From contig JAPYXD010000755.1 of assembly GCA_030998225.1 (NCBI GenBank), forward strand, positions 372,001 to 436,000: a stretch of 64,000 nt of DNA. Direction: 5' to 3'. The stretch comes from Diplolepis rosae. Lineage: Eukaryota > Arthropoda > Insecta > Hymenoptera > Diplolepididae. The notes under the pieces are model-generated. The model saw nothing but the letters and a program-made list of their open reading frames with translations, searched no databases and had not been told where the DNA came from. The position numbers were made by a program, and so were the translations under genes. Positions 46,089-56,468 of this stretch are shown in pieces (position 1 is the first letter of the stretch; each line of letters begins with the position of its first letter).

Positions 46089-46576
46089 CACTACCGGTCA
46101 AAATTATTTATTCACCTGCTGTGTTAGCTATTCTTAAAGTGTCTTAATTTTTATAATTATTTAAATTTTGCATCTAGTGAGCCCAAGTTGAAGGCAAAAT
46201 AATAATTTTATAAGAATATATTGCAAAAAACGTCAAATTTCGATCTTTTTGAATAAATATTAATAACACTGAAATTAATTAACTCTACTATATCGACCTT
46301 ATCAACCTCTGATTTAGAATTAATCCAACGTTATTTAAAACTAGATGGTATTTTCCAATATAAATTGAAGAAATTTTTCTGTGAAAAAAAAAATTTCTTT
46401 AATTTTGTTATTTAGTTTATTTTGTTATTTTTTATTTTGTTTTATTTGTTATTTGCAAAATTTTATTAACTTTTATTTTATGATAGGGAAAAAAATTTCA
46501 ACTTGTTATTATAAAAATTAAGACACTTTAGGAATAGCTGAAACAACACGTGAACAAATAATTTCGACCGGCAGTG
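46089..46576. repeat. Tc1-type MITE, 488 bp, TA flanks
   Basis: CACTACCGGTCAAAATTATT…GTGTCTTAATTTTTATAA on the left is inverted on the right (TTATAAAAATTAAGACAC… AATAATTTCGACCGGCAGTG). The arms are about 70 bp and the ends are flanked by TA. No transposase. It sits in the THAP intron. Confidence 0.88.
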
Positions 46577-46831
46577 TACTTCTGTCTAAATGTTACTGAA
46601 GATATAGATGCAAGTACATATATAGTATAAAATTACAAAGGATTATTTATGAAAAAATAGCTGAGAATTGCCAATGCAAATTCCACAATGTCAGAAATTC
46701 CCACCACAATTTCGCGAAACATATGACTGGAGTTTTATTTTATAAAATTTATTTTTATTTATTTTATAAAATACCTACGAAATAAATTTCAAATATTCAT
46801 ATAAATTAAATGCTTTTAATCTATATTCCAG

Positions 46832-47038
46832 AAAAAAGAATCAGAAGATATCCCAGAAGCAGGAAGCAGCAAGGATGTATTTGGAGAGGACTTTCACACA
46901 ACACCGAAGAGAGCTATCTCGACCCCACAAAGTGTTCGATTATCTTGTAGTACAAAAATCAACGCAAAATGTGCTAAGCAACTATATTTTCTGAAAATAA
47001 AAATACAAATTACAGATATTTTTGATTTTTATTTATGA
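46832..47038 (+). CDS. THAP-domain protein, exon 2
   Basis: Acceptor TATATTCCAG|AAAAAAG. It continues the exon 1 (+1) frame as KKESEDIPEAGSSKDVFGED, then TPKRAISTPQSVRLSC…QLYFLKIKIQITDIF and TGA at 47036-47038. 68 codons, no recognised domain; the LSCSTKINAKCAKQLYFLK part could be a short coiled segment. The phase fits the donor at 45788, which supports a two-exon gene spanning 45416-47038 with a 1-kb intron that was invaded by a MITE. Confidence 0.6.
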   Translation, partial: KKESEDIPEAGSSKDVFGEDFHTTPKRAISTPQSVRLSCSTKINAKCAKQLYFLKIKIQITDIFDFYL

Positions 47039-47350
47039 CGAGAAAACCATGATTTAAGGCAAAATTGTGTAAATGTAATTAAAGAGTGAGTTGATATCAA
47101 CATAACTTCTCAATCTTGAATTAAATTTTCACAATTTTGCGCTAAATTTTCAATTTCCTTTTAATTTTATTTGAATATATTCTTTGTAACACATTTAAAG
47201 AACCTACGTATGCATGTATATGCACTAACACGTGCACACATAATGGTAGTTCATGCGCAGTGCTGTACGCGGCACTAGTTGCTAACGGTCCACCACCTTT
47301 CCATTAGGTTTGCACGGCCTGGTTAGATCTGATTTTCCAAGCGAAGGGAC

Positions 47351-47361
47351 CCCTTTTTATA
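47351..47361 (-). promoter_or_regulatory. TATA box in a GC-rich island
   Basis: On the minus strand GGGTATAAAAAGGGG lies in a GC-rich 350-bp block (47290-47640) unlike its AT-rich surroundings. This block follows the gypsy pol on the same strand and could be the U3 promoter of its 3' LTR. However, no second copy is seen beyond the 5' end of the element, so an LTR cannot be confirmed. Confidence 0.4.
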
Positions 47362-47890
47362 CCCGAAGGGCTCGAAGGGAAAGTGCGTGGGGGTAGGCGC
47401 AAGCGTGGGGGTGTTCGAGATGCGTGGGCATGATGTACTTAGTGGCGTCACCACGCGCCAATCGAGACGCTCCGGCGCTTTGCGCATCCCCTCCGCGCCG
47501 CGTGCATCGTGCTTTCCGATAGACTGGGTCCGCTGAGCCAATCCTCGATAAGCACGCGCTTTTCTTTCCCCTGAGTCGTTCGATGCGTATCCAATGGGCC
47601 CGTTCGGGAAAATGCTACATTTACAAACAATTCTTAAACTAACTTAATTAACCTTATTAATATATCTTTATACTTTAAAAATAATAGAAATGATTTAAAA
47701 AATTAATGAATATTTATACAAACTAAATTAATCCTTAAAACTAATTTTCCAAGGTCCCACCAATGGCGTAGACGGAAACGTGTAAAAATCCAAACAATTT
47801 CTAAATATTAATAATTTAAGAGTCTAACTTATGTCTAAAAATTGTAAAAGATCTGGGAAGTTTTAATCTATTTAAAAAGTTAATTAATTT

Positions 47891-49576
47891 TTAACTTGTT
47901 CTTGTGAATTTATTTATTGAAATTCTGGTAACGGCTTGTGACACAGTCCTTTCGTTAGACAAGGATGGACGCGGCTGCTCGCCGACGCCTGTAGGTGGCG
48001 CTTGTGACACAGTCCTTTCGTTAGACAAGGATGGACGCAGCTTCTCGCTGACACCTGTAGGTGGCGTTTGTGACGCCGAGTTGTGTTCTTCTCTATCTGT
48101 TCCTTTAAACGTAGATGGCATTGTTTGGGCAAGTTGTACTGGAGATAGAGGTCGTTGGTGGTGCGGCTGTTCGCCGACATCCATAATATCCTCCTCGGGT
48201 GGAGATGGACGGAGGTCCTTTCCATGTACTTTACATTGCTCGTTGTTTTTTAGGATCCAGTATACCTCGCCTGAGATATTTTCTAGAATCACGTGGGGTC
48301 CGGTCCAGGATGGACCGAGGCCGGCATTATATCCAGCCGCTTTGTTTGAGAGTCGGCGATTTCTGGCGTATACTCTTTCGCCGGTTGCGTAACGAGGTTG
48401 CGTATCAACGTTAGTTGCATATCTTTCTTGATACCTCTGTTGATTCCGGCGCGCTGCCATCTCACGTTGTTGACGGGCGATTCTTTCGTCAGCCATTTCC
48501 TGCTGAGGCTCAGGTGTGGGTAGTCGCCATTCACCTGGTAGCGTAATGTTACGTCCTCGTAACAAATTGCTCGGAGTTGTACCTATGGCCGCGTTTCTTC
48601 GACGACGAAGGCCAAATAAGAGTTCTGGTAGGTATTTGTCCCAGATCCGTTGGTTACCCTCCTGGAGACGCAACCTTAGCCCCTTTTTTATCTCTTGATT
48701 ACGTCTTTCTGTTGGGTTAGCGCGAGGGTGGTAAGTTGGCGTAGTCCACAACTCACTATCCCATTTTTGACTGGCTTCGGCCCAGGTGTGGCCTGTAAAC
48801 TGGCTCCCATTGTCGCTGAGTATTCTGCGTGGGTAACCCCAACGAGAGAAAACTTCATCTTCCAGAATCTGTGTGATACGGGTGGCTGTTGCGTTACGTA
48901 AGGGGAAAGCTTCTACCCATCGTGAAAACATATCAGTCACTACTAGAATGAAACGATTTCCTTTACTGGTCAGAGGGTAGGGGCCCATTAGGTCTACCGC
49001 GATAGTATCCCAGGCTTTATTTGTGGGGCGTGGGCGTAAATTTTCTGGCTGCTTCCCTCGAACTGGCTTGCAGCAGATGCATAAATGGCAGCCTGCTATG
49101 TAACGACGGATTTGGCGGTTCATGCCGGGCCAAAAGAAGTGTTCTTTAATAGAACGGATTGTTTCATCTGTGCCAGGGTGACCGGCGAGTGGTTTATCGT
49201 GATATTCCAAAATAACCTTTTGTTGTAATGCGGTAGGTACTCGGAATAACCAACCAACGCCATCTGTTGATCTTTTCCAGAAATCATCGAGATCTACCTT
49301 GTGGTCTCTGAGGAATTTCTCCTCTTCTGCCGTTAGATGGGGTTGTTCTCGTAGTTCCAACCAATGAGCAGTATCGCGATTAATTTCCTCATCGTCCTGT
49401 TGCGATGTAGACACTTCTTCGAAAAGAGAGAGGGTGTTTACGATGTGTACCACTGGTGTAATGTCCGTCGAATCTTCATCTGCGTGTGGGTATGTCGGTA
49501 ATACCATTCTGTCCAGGTCTGGCTCACCAGGAGATGGTACGTCAGGGTTGGGGAATCTTGAAAGTGCGTCTGGCAA
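47891..49576 (-). pseudogene. Gypsy integrase and pol C-terminus
   Basis: 561 open codons. LPDALSRFPNP begins after the RNase H. The zinc domain (HDKPLAGHPGTDETIRSIKE, CHLC) is at about residues 125-170. The core carries Asp in AVDLMGPYP, Asp in LSDNGSQF and Glu in NPTERRNQEIK (DDE). Then come a GPY-like segment (LGPSWTGPHVILE) and a Pro/Ser-rich tail with a duplicated QAPPTGVGEQPRPSLSNERT unit. The catalytic triad is intact. It is in the same frame as the RNase H, separated by the TAG at 49637-49639. Confidence 0.85.
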
Positions 49577-49636
49577 CTCATTGTGTTTTCCAGGACAATG
49601 TTCTATGTCGAAGGAAAATTCGCTAAGCAGTAAATG

Positions 49637-50100
49637 CTAGCGTGTAAGTTTTGCACGCGTATCCTTATTGTTTTTTAACCATGTGAGGATTTTGCTGTCA
49701 GTGCGCAATGTGAAACGACGGTCTTCAAGGTAGGGACGGTAATGTTTAATGGCCCAGATAATGGCTAAACATTCTTGTTCGTTGCAGTGATAGCGTGATT
49801 CCGTCTCGGAGAATTTCGCGCTGGCGTACGAAATAATTTTGCGCTGTCCATCAGGGGTTTGCTGCATGAGAACTCCACCCATTCCTTTTGCGCTTGCGTC
49901 GGTCTGTAAGGTAAATGGCAAGGTTGAGTCTGGCCGGCTTAATGGACGCGGTTGGCTGAAGGCGATTTTTATATTATCCAATGCTTTTTGGGCTTCTAGA
50001 TTCCATTTGTATGGCTTTCTGGGGGATAGTAAATCCGTCATTGGAGATATTAGTTCAGCGAAATTTTTAATCCAAACGGCATTACTCGGAACTGGTATTG
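49637..50100 (-). pseudogene. Gypsy RNase H segment
   Basis: VWIKNFAELISPMTDLLSP is the RT connection segment. The RNase H follows with Asp (LQTDASAKGMGGVLMQ), Glu (CNEQECLAIIWAIKHYRPYL) and Asp (FTLRTDSKILTWLKNN). It ends in TAG at 49637-49639 where a Trp codon would fit (LTR-stop-HLLLSEF). The frame differs from the RT part because of the deletion at about 50065. Confidence 0.8.
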
Positions 50101-51040
50101 TCCACCGCTGGGAGTAGTGAATGCCGTGTATTTCATGGATTCTCGGGATAATGGGATCTGCCAATATCCACTTTTGAAATCAATCGATGAGAAAATATTA
50201 GCACGGCCGAGATCTTTGATAATTTCATGGATACGGGGTAGACATTGTGGGGTATCAATAGTGACGTCATTTAAACGTCGGTAATCGATACAAAATCGAT
50301 AGTCTCCGTCCTTCTTCCCTGCAACTACGATCGCTGAGCTGTAAGGTGAGGTAGTGGGCTCTATGATTCCGTCAGCAAGCATGTCACGTACTTGTGAATC
50401 AATCCATGCGCGTTTTTCGTCCGAGTAGCGTCTCGGGGGGTCACGAAAAGCGCGCGTGTCTGCAAGATGAATTTCATGTTGGATTGCGGCGATGGTTTGG
50501 CGTAATCTTCCTCCTTGATGAAATATAAAATGGTGCCTGTGAATGATTTCGTTGAACTTTGTCAGAAATTCTAGGGGAAACTTTCGCTCGAGCTCTGGTA
50601 CAGCGTACTCGGTTGTTCTACGCTTAATCTCTGGACTGAGATAAACTCTCTGGCGCTCTGATTCGCCTAGAAAAATACAATCCCCTCGGTGTTCGTGTAT
50701 CACATTATGGTCCCATAGCCATGAACGTCTTAGGATTAGATCCGTAGATAGGCCTGGACTTACGTAAAATTTCCCAGGGTATTTTTTGTCGTAAATCTCG
50801 GGTGCAAGATTGATTGATCCGATCCATTGTAAGGTGGCTCCCTCTGCTGCGAGTCCTGCGTATGGGGGGCTTGGCTGTAACGACTGTCGCTGTGCATCCG
50901 TTAAGAGTGAAGACTTTATTATGTTGTCGGAAGCGCAAGAGTCTATGAGGGCGAAGATCTCCTGGTTTCCAACTCGAACCCGTAACCGTGCTAATCGATT
51001 CGGGGCCGTTGAGGTTAGCTTTATTGCTGGTTGTTCGATG
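50060..51040 (-). pseudogene. Gypsy protease and truncated RT
   Basis: A single frame runs from the protease (FALIDSCASDNIIKSSLL, with DSCA in place of the usual DTGA) through a linker (IHEHRGDCIFLG) to RT: MLADGIIEPTTSPYSSAIVV, DYRFCIDYRRLNDVT, FSSIDFKSGYWQIPL and YQFRVMPFGL. There the sequence jumps directly to the connection domain, so about 100 residues including the YxDD box are missing. The junction falls in GGATTAAAAATTT, suggesting a short-homology deletion. RT is catalytically dead. Confidence 0.82.
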
Positions 51041-51132
51041 TGGAAGGGCCGGCAGCAGCTTCCTTGGCTGCCGTGCCCTGCCAGTTTCCCGGATTACTGT
51101 TTTGTTGAGCTGAAGCTCGCCAGTTTTCTTGA

Positions 51133-51909
51133 TTAATGCATATATTTCTGTTGGAGAAAGATCGCGGTATTTTCTTTCTCACTCTGTTTTTTGGAATACA
51201 GGGTTGTCTGTAGTCGCATCAAAGTGGTGGTGCCGGCGTATTTTTTAATTAGGACTTCTTTAAATTTGGCCCAGGGTAGGGAGATGGTTTTATATAGTTC
51301 GAACCATTTTGCTGCGGATTCTATTAATGCTTTTCCGGCGAGACGCGTCCATTGGCTTGGTTCTGTTGCCGTCTGTGCAAAATGTTCCTCGCATTCCTGC
51401 AGGAAGTTATGAGGGTCTTCATGATCACTACCTGTAAATGTTGGTAGCGTAGGTTGTGGAGCGCGTAGCGCTCGGATAATGGTGCGCCATTCCTCTGGTA
51501 GTAAAGAGGGATGGCGATAGTTTCTGTCGTGTGCGCCCTCTCGTGGTTCGGCTGTTCCCTGGCGGGATGTGGAGGCACCATCTTGTGGCCGGCGCGTCGT
51601 GGTTGATTGAATGCATGGTACAGAGGCGCCATTTTGAAAATAGTCTGCTCTGATTGGTTGGTGAGATTGTTCTTGCGCAGGAACAGTGCGTCTTGAACGG
51701 GTGCCTTGACGCTGAGGACTAAGTGAAATGCTTCGTCTTTGGGTAGAAGCGAGCGGTGGTGAATTATTATCTTCGCGCGATTCGTAATCAGGGTCATTGT
51801 TGGGCGCCACCGGGTTTTGTTGTCCACTCCCGGAAGTGGATTGTTGTCTGGTGATCATGTTTCGTGGTCTGCCGCGGCCTCGAGAGCTTGAGACTGGTGA
51901 GCGTTGCAT
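51133..51909 (-). pseudogene. Gypsy gag
   Basis: The ATG is at 51909 (MQRSPVSSSRGRGRPRNMIT). A low-complexity basic N-terminal part precedes the capsid-like Gag domain with FTGSDHEDPHNFLQECEEHF, WTRLAGKALIESAAKWFELY and SLPWAKFKEVLIKKYAG. It ends prematurely after FLQQKYMH. A shifted frame continues for some 30 residues (ENWRASAQQNSNPGNWQG). No CCHC knuckle is seen. Structural protein of the virus-like particle in the family. Confidence 0.78.
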
Positions 51910-51960
51910 TGTCAGGGACTGTGAATTAGAAAAACTCAGATTTTATTTGTTTAAGCCCCA

Positions 51961-51974
51961 CGTTCGGGCCGCCA
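51961..51974 (-). promoter_or_regulatory. Primer-binding-site-like sequence of the gypsy element
   Basis: The complement reads TGGCGGCCCGAACG two bases after a terminal …ACAACA, the usual place for tRNA priming of minus-strand DNA. The tRNA species was not determined. Confidence 0.55.
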
Positions 51975-51976
51975 AT

Positions 51977-52866
51977 TGTTGTCGTTCCCCCCTTTGTGGT
52001 ATAGGAGTGAGGGAGACAGTTAGAGTGAGAGACGAGAGGAATTCCTCGTCTCGCTCTTATTATTTTCTAAGTTGGCAAGGAGTGTTGGAGAGTGGGAGAG
52101 ATAGAAAAAGACAGAGGGAGAACAACGAGAGGCATGCCTCGCCTTGTTCCCGACGAAAGCTACGAGAAGTTACTTCGCCCCGCTTCCGTTAGTGAGAAAG
52201 AGAGAGTGAATGACGAGAAGTATGCTTCGCCTCATTCACGTAAAAGAGAGAGAGGGGGAACAACGAGAGGCATGCCTCGCCTTGTTCCCGACGGAAGCGA
52301 CGAGAAATTGCTTCGCCCCGCTTCCGTTAGTGAAAAAGAGAGAGTGAATGACGAGAGGTATGCCTCGCCTCATTCACGTAAAAGAGAGAGAGGGGGAACA
52401 ACGAGAGGTATGCCTCGCCTTGTTCCCGACTAAAGCGGGGCGAAGTAACTTCTCGTCGCTTTCCGTTGAGAACAAGGCGAGGTATTCCTCTCGTTGTTCT
52501 CCCTCTCTCTTTCTCTGAACGGGGCGAAGCATTCTTCTCGCCGTTCACCCTTTCTCTCTTTTCACGTGAATGAGGCGAAGCATACTTCTCGTCATTCACT
52601 CTCTCCTTCTCACTAACGGAAGCGGGGCGAAGTAACTTCTCGTCGCTTTCCGTTGAGAACAAGGCGAGGCATTCCTCTCGTTGTTCCCCCTCTCTCTTTC
52701 TCTGAACGGGGCGAAGCATTCTTCTCGCCGTTCACCCTTTCTCTCTTTTCACGTGAATGAGGCGAAGCATACTTCTCGTCATTCACTCTCTCTTTCTCAC
52801 TAACGGAAGCGGGGCGAAGTAACTTCTCGTCGCTTTCGTCGGGAACAAGGCGAGGCATGCCTCTCG
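51977..52866. repeat. LTR-like start and hairpin array 2 with internal inversion
   Basis: Starts TGTTGTCGTTCCCC. A hairpin with stem GAGTGAGA/TCTCGCTC around GAGGAATTCCTC lies at 52025-52058. From 52055 it matches 44022-44401 with few differences. At 52434-52437 the array flips: 52437-52866 carries the same hairpin units in inverse complement. The two halves therefore form an inverted repeat of several hundred base pairs. The array ends abruptly at TGCCTCTCG before AT-rich DNA. Confidence 0.8.
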
Positions 52867-53050
52867 TAAAAATATAGTTAAGGTAACTGAAAAGACTAAG
52901 AGTAAGAAACGAAAAGCTAATCAAGTTAATCTTGGTGTTAAAAGCAAAGTACTGCGTACTAATAATAGATTTAAAAAACCTGAAGATAATGATATTAATT
53001 ATAAAAAAAATTGTGATAATACCAGACGAAAGAGGACAAGAAATTTTCAA

Positions 53051-53467
53051 TAATCTCAGCAAGAAAATGTACCTGAAGTAAAAAACAAAAAAATTAAGAG
53101 TACTTAAAATAAAAAAAAAATGTTTTAAGCAATATTAAAGATAGTCAAAATAAAATGTATGAATAATGGTATATTATAATAATTATGAATTAAACATTAC
53201 AAAATAAGAGAGAAAAATGTTATGTATAGGATGAAACAATATTTAATTATAAAACGATTAAATCAATTTTCTTTCTAAAATACATTTTAATTTTTTCTTC
53301 TTGCGTAACCCACATAAATATCATAAAATTTATTTAAATAATTTTTTTTTTTTGCTTTAATTATTATTATTTATGCATTTTTATGAACGTATAAAACAAA
53401 AATTTGTTTACATTTATTTATTTGTGCTAGCAAGACGTTTTTATCGTTTCCTGAAAAATTTTCCAAA
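53051..53467. other. AT-rich right end of the composite element
   Basis: Poly-A/T-rich; contains several AATAAA hexamers but no gene signal beyond the basic frame that ends near 53050. Confidence 0.4.
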
Positions 53468-53505
53468 TGTGGGATACGACATATTAGAACGTGGGTATCG
53501 ATATG

Positions 53506-54622
53506 AAAATTGATGTTACATTATTACTACTTGCACCTGTTCTCAGAGCGTTGAGCAAATTGCACAAAATTTTAAAAATTAGAGCAGATTAAATTTACAG
53601 TTTCTGCAGCATTATGAAATCATAAAAAATTAAAAATATCTATAATTATAGTTGTAATAAATAATATCTATATTTGGTAACTTTTTACATATACATCATA
53701 TATGAGAGTAAAAGAAAAAGGTCTTTTCAACTCTGTATATCCATTTGTCGTCATCTGTGGACAAAAAGGAAGTATAAGTTCCTTGGACGTAGGATAGTTG
53801 CGGCTCTTAATCTGAGTCGTCTCAGACACCTGGTGGAATTCGTCACGTACACGGGACGTTTTCGGCCGGGTTCACAGCAAGGCAGCTATACACAAATGGA
53901 AATTTCTGCGGTAATTCTAGAAAACATGTGTTGAAAATTTTATTTAATTGCATCTTTTGGAAAATGAAGAAAAATATGCAAAAATTTAATTACTTTTTCG
54001 TATATAGCAAATAAAATCCGTTAATTCCAGAACATTTCTACCACTGTATTATCTGTCTTAAAAAATTGCAACAAGGCTTTTTCAAATTTTGAAATTTTAT
54101 CCAATGTAATTTTTTAAAATTAAATAAATAAATTTTTATGTACAACCATGTTTGAAAACGAGAAGAGAATTCCTCCGTGTTGAAGTTTATTGGCCTTTGA
54201 AGGGTCTATTTTAATTAAGCTTCAAAGAAGCACATTGTAGCAACTGGCTGAGATTTCGAAAAGAAATAACAATCTGAGACTAAGCGTTCTCAGGATAAAC
54301 TTGCTCAGAAGCATTTTGCACAAAAGCTTATCTGGAAATACTTTGTTTTATGCAAATGAAGAAAATGATTGAGAACAACTTTTCGATTTTGTAGAAACTT
54401 GTCTTAATTGCGATTAGAAATATGCATGCTTTATAAAAAGACAAAAGGTTCTATTTGAAAATCTGATAGAACATCAATGAAAGAATGTAGCGACGGATGT
54501 TCAATTCAAAAAGAAGCATTAAGTTGAGAATGAAATGATTTACAACAATTTGTTGTTTGAGTTGAAATTGAACTTTCTTCTAATTAAATTTATAGAGTAA
54601 ATAAAGAATCATTAGAGATATA
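53506..54622. other. Intergenic sequence, nothing recognised
   Basis: AT-rich. An 86-codon plus ORF (53674-53934) has a somewhat balanced composition in its middle but no recognisable domain. Confidence 0.35.
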
Positions 54623-54861
54623 TTGGGTTGGTAACAAAGTCATTTCGCTTTCTTCCGCTAAATGACTTTAGTCGTTCGAAGTCGTTCTTCTCCATTGCAA
54701 ACTTCAGATCGTATGTGGTATTTGACAGCTGACGACGTTTCATAGATTACACAGGTCTGCAAATAATGGGTTTGTATTTGTTGTTGGAAAACGAAAGATT
54801 ATTTCCGGGGTAATTTTTTATGTAGAATCCGAATCCGAAATCAGAATCAGCCTATCACGTT

Positions 54862-55609
54862 AGGATTTTGAGATATTTGAGGCTATGTGCTCGAAAAATG
54901 GGGTTTTTCGCTACTTTTGAGGTTATGTACAGGGCGCTAGAATTTTTTTTGGTTTTTCTCTCAAATGTCATCATTTAGCACTACTCTTTCCCTTCAAAAT
55001 GAGCTATTGAACAGTCACGGGCGATTTTTTTTTCGCAATGATACGGACATATCAAGTTTTGACATTTATCCGAACAACCTTATGAGCATTCACATTGACT
55101 CTTTGGTGCATACCATTCTGCATTCGAAAATTTATCTTGAAAATTTGTGCTTGCGGGTTTTGATGGGCTGTGAATAAGAATTTACAGTCAGAAAATTGAC
55201 ATTTCTATTTCTAAGATGGCGGATTCAAAGTGTAGGATCGAAATTTACAAAATTAAACGATTTCACTCTCTAATGTAAATTTTCTGACTGTAAATTCTTA
55301 TTCACAGACCATTAAAACCCGCAAGCACAAATTTTCAAGATAAATTTTCGAATGCAGAATGGTATGCACCAAAGAATCAATGTGAATGATCATAAGGTTG
55401 TTCGGATAAATGTCAAAACTTGATATGGCCGTACCATTGTGAAGAAAAATCGCCCGTGACTGTTCAATAGCTCATTTTGATGGGAAAGAGTAGTGCTAAA
55501 TGATGACATTTGAGAAAAAACCAAAAAAATTTCTTGCGTCCTGTACATAACATCAAAAGCAGCGATAAACCCCATTTTTCGAGCACATAACCTCAAATAT
55601 CTCACAATC
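54862..55609. repeat. Foldback MITE inside the mariner
   Basis: TGAGATATTTGAGGCTATGT… on the left pairs with …ACATAACCTCAAATATCTCA on the right. The arms are about 330 bp and nearly continuous (for example GTGCATACCATTCTGCATTC, TTACAGTCAGAAAATT and complements). The short centre is around 55210-55270 (AAGATGGCGGATTCAAAG). The left border may lie up to 60 bp further out. Confidence 0.82.
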
Positions 55610-55621
55610 GATATCAAAAGC

Positions 55622-56107
55622 CGATATTCACCAAACGAAGGTTGTGCTGAATGTTTGGTGGGATTTCAAAGGCATTGTTCATTTTGAGCTGCTCCCAAGG
55701 AACCAAACTATCAATTCGAATGTCTACTGTCTCCAGCTAATGAAATTGGACAAAGATATCAAGGAAAAGCGGCCAGAACTGGCAACTCGTAAAGGCGTCA
55801 TTTTCCATCAAGATAACGCCAGACAACATACATCTTTGGTCACTCGCAAAAAATATTGGAGTTAGGCTGGGAAGTGATGCCTCATCCACCGTTTAGTCCT
55901 GACCTTGCACCATACGATCATCATTTATTCCGTTCACTTCAAAACCATTTGAATGGAATAACATTCGATTCAAATGAGGTTGTCAAAAATGAGTTAATTC
56001 AGTTTTTTGCCTCTAAGAACCAAACTTTCTACGAAATCGGAATTATGAAGCTGACTGAAAGATGGCAAAAGGTCATCGAACAAAATGGTCAATACATAAT
56101 TGATTAA
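55622..56107 (+). pseudogene. Mariner transposase C-terminal half
   Basis: LNVWWDFKGIVHFELLPRNQ (first catalytic Asp), [15 protein letters not shown] (second Asp), a frame break at 55855-55865, then [20 protein letters not shown] (third Asp) and the C-terminus ending QYIID-stop at 56107. The DD34D-type core is complete in sequence but split between two frames. The N-terminal HTH DNA-binding domain is absent. Inactive. Confidence 0.85.
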
Positions 56108-56468
56108 TGTTTGTTATGTGCATTAATAAACTTGCTTTGAAAATCATGAAAAAAACGAAATGACTTTGTTGCCAACCCAATAGTTCTTTAAGGGGTTATA
56201 TACACTTGTGTTTGAGAAAAAAAGCGGATTTTTACGATTTTTTTTTGGAAAAACAACACATTTTTTTTTTTAAAAAACTGAACGCCTATTTATTTATACA
56301 TGTCGAAAAATCTTTCACGAATTTTTTCAAAAAAAAAAAATTCATAGCTGGAGTCAATATTGCTATTGTGCTAAAACACAATTTTCCCGACATCTCTTGC
56401 GGTGAGCATGATAAAGAAGGAACTGCTTATCTGAAATACACAAAACAAAACATACGTACATTAACGCT

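Larger units (their letters stand above)
47891..51977 (-). mobile_element. Ty3/gypsy retrotransposon, inactive
   Basis: Minus-strand order: primer-binding-site-like sequence, gag (51909), protease, RT, RNase H, integrase (to 47891), the Ty3/gypsy domain order. At least two frame changes, one in-frame stop and an internal RT deletion disable it. Just outside the 5' end (51977) lies a TG-starting sequence with hairpins. A 380-bp block of it (52055-52436) recurs at 44022-44401, which fits long terminal repeats, but the exact LTR borders cannot be set. Confidence 0.85.
43694..53505. mobile_element. 9.8-kb composite element with 37-bp inverted repeats
   Basis: CATATCGATACCCACGTTCT…CGTATCCCACA at 43694-43731 is exactly inverted at 53468-53505. 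A subterminal direct copy of the inner half (TTCTAATATGTCGTATCCCA) lies at 43839-43861. Just inside the left end is an ATG-led short frame (43951, MSKKVITNNIFTTPIKSRA), and just inside the right end an open basic frame (52868-53050, KTKSKKRKANQ…). These may be the two halves of a gene split by the hairpin-array/gypsy insertion. No target duplication is visible. Confidence 0.65.
54623..56180 (+). mobile_element. Mariner element, disrupted
   Basis: TTGGGTTGGTAACAAAGTCA at the left and TGACTTTGTTGCCAACCCAA at the right are inverted ends of about 26 bp with TA on both sides, typical of mariner. Only the C-terminal half of the transposase remains (from DIHQTK at 55622). The N-terminal half is replaced by a foldback MITE. 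Full-length mariners are about 1.3 kb; the 1558 bp here minus the roughly 750-bp MITE leaves about 800 bp. Confidence 0.88.
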
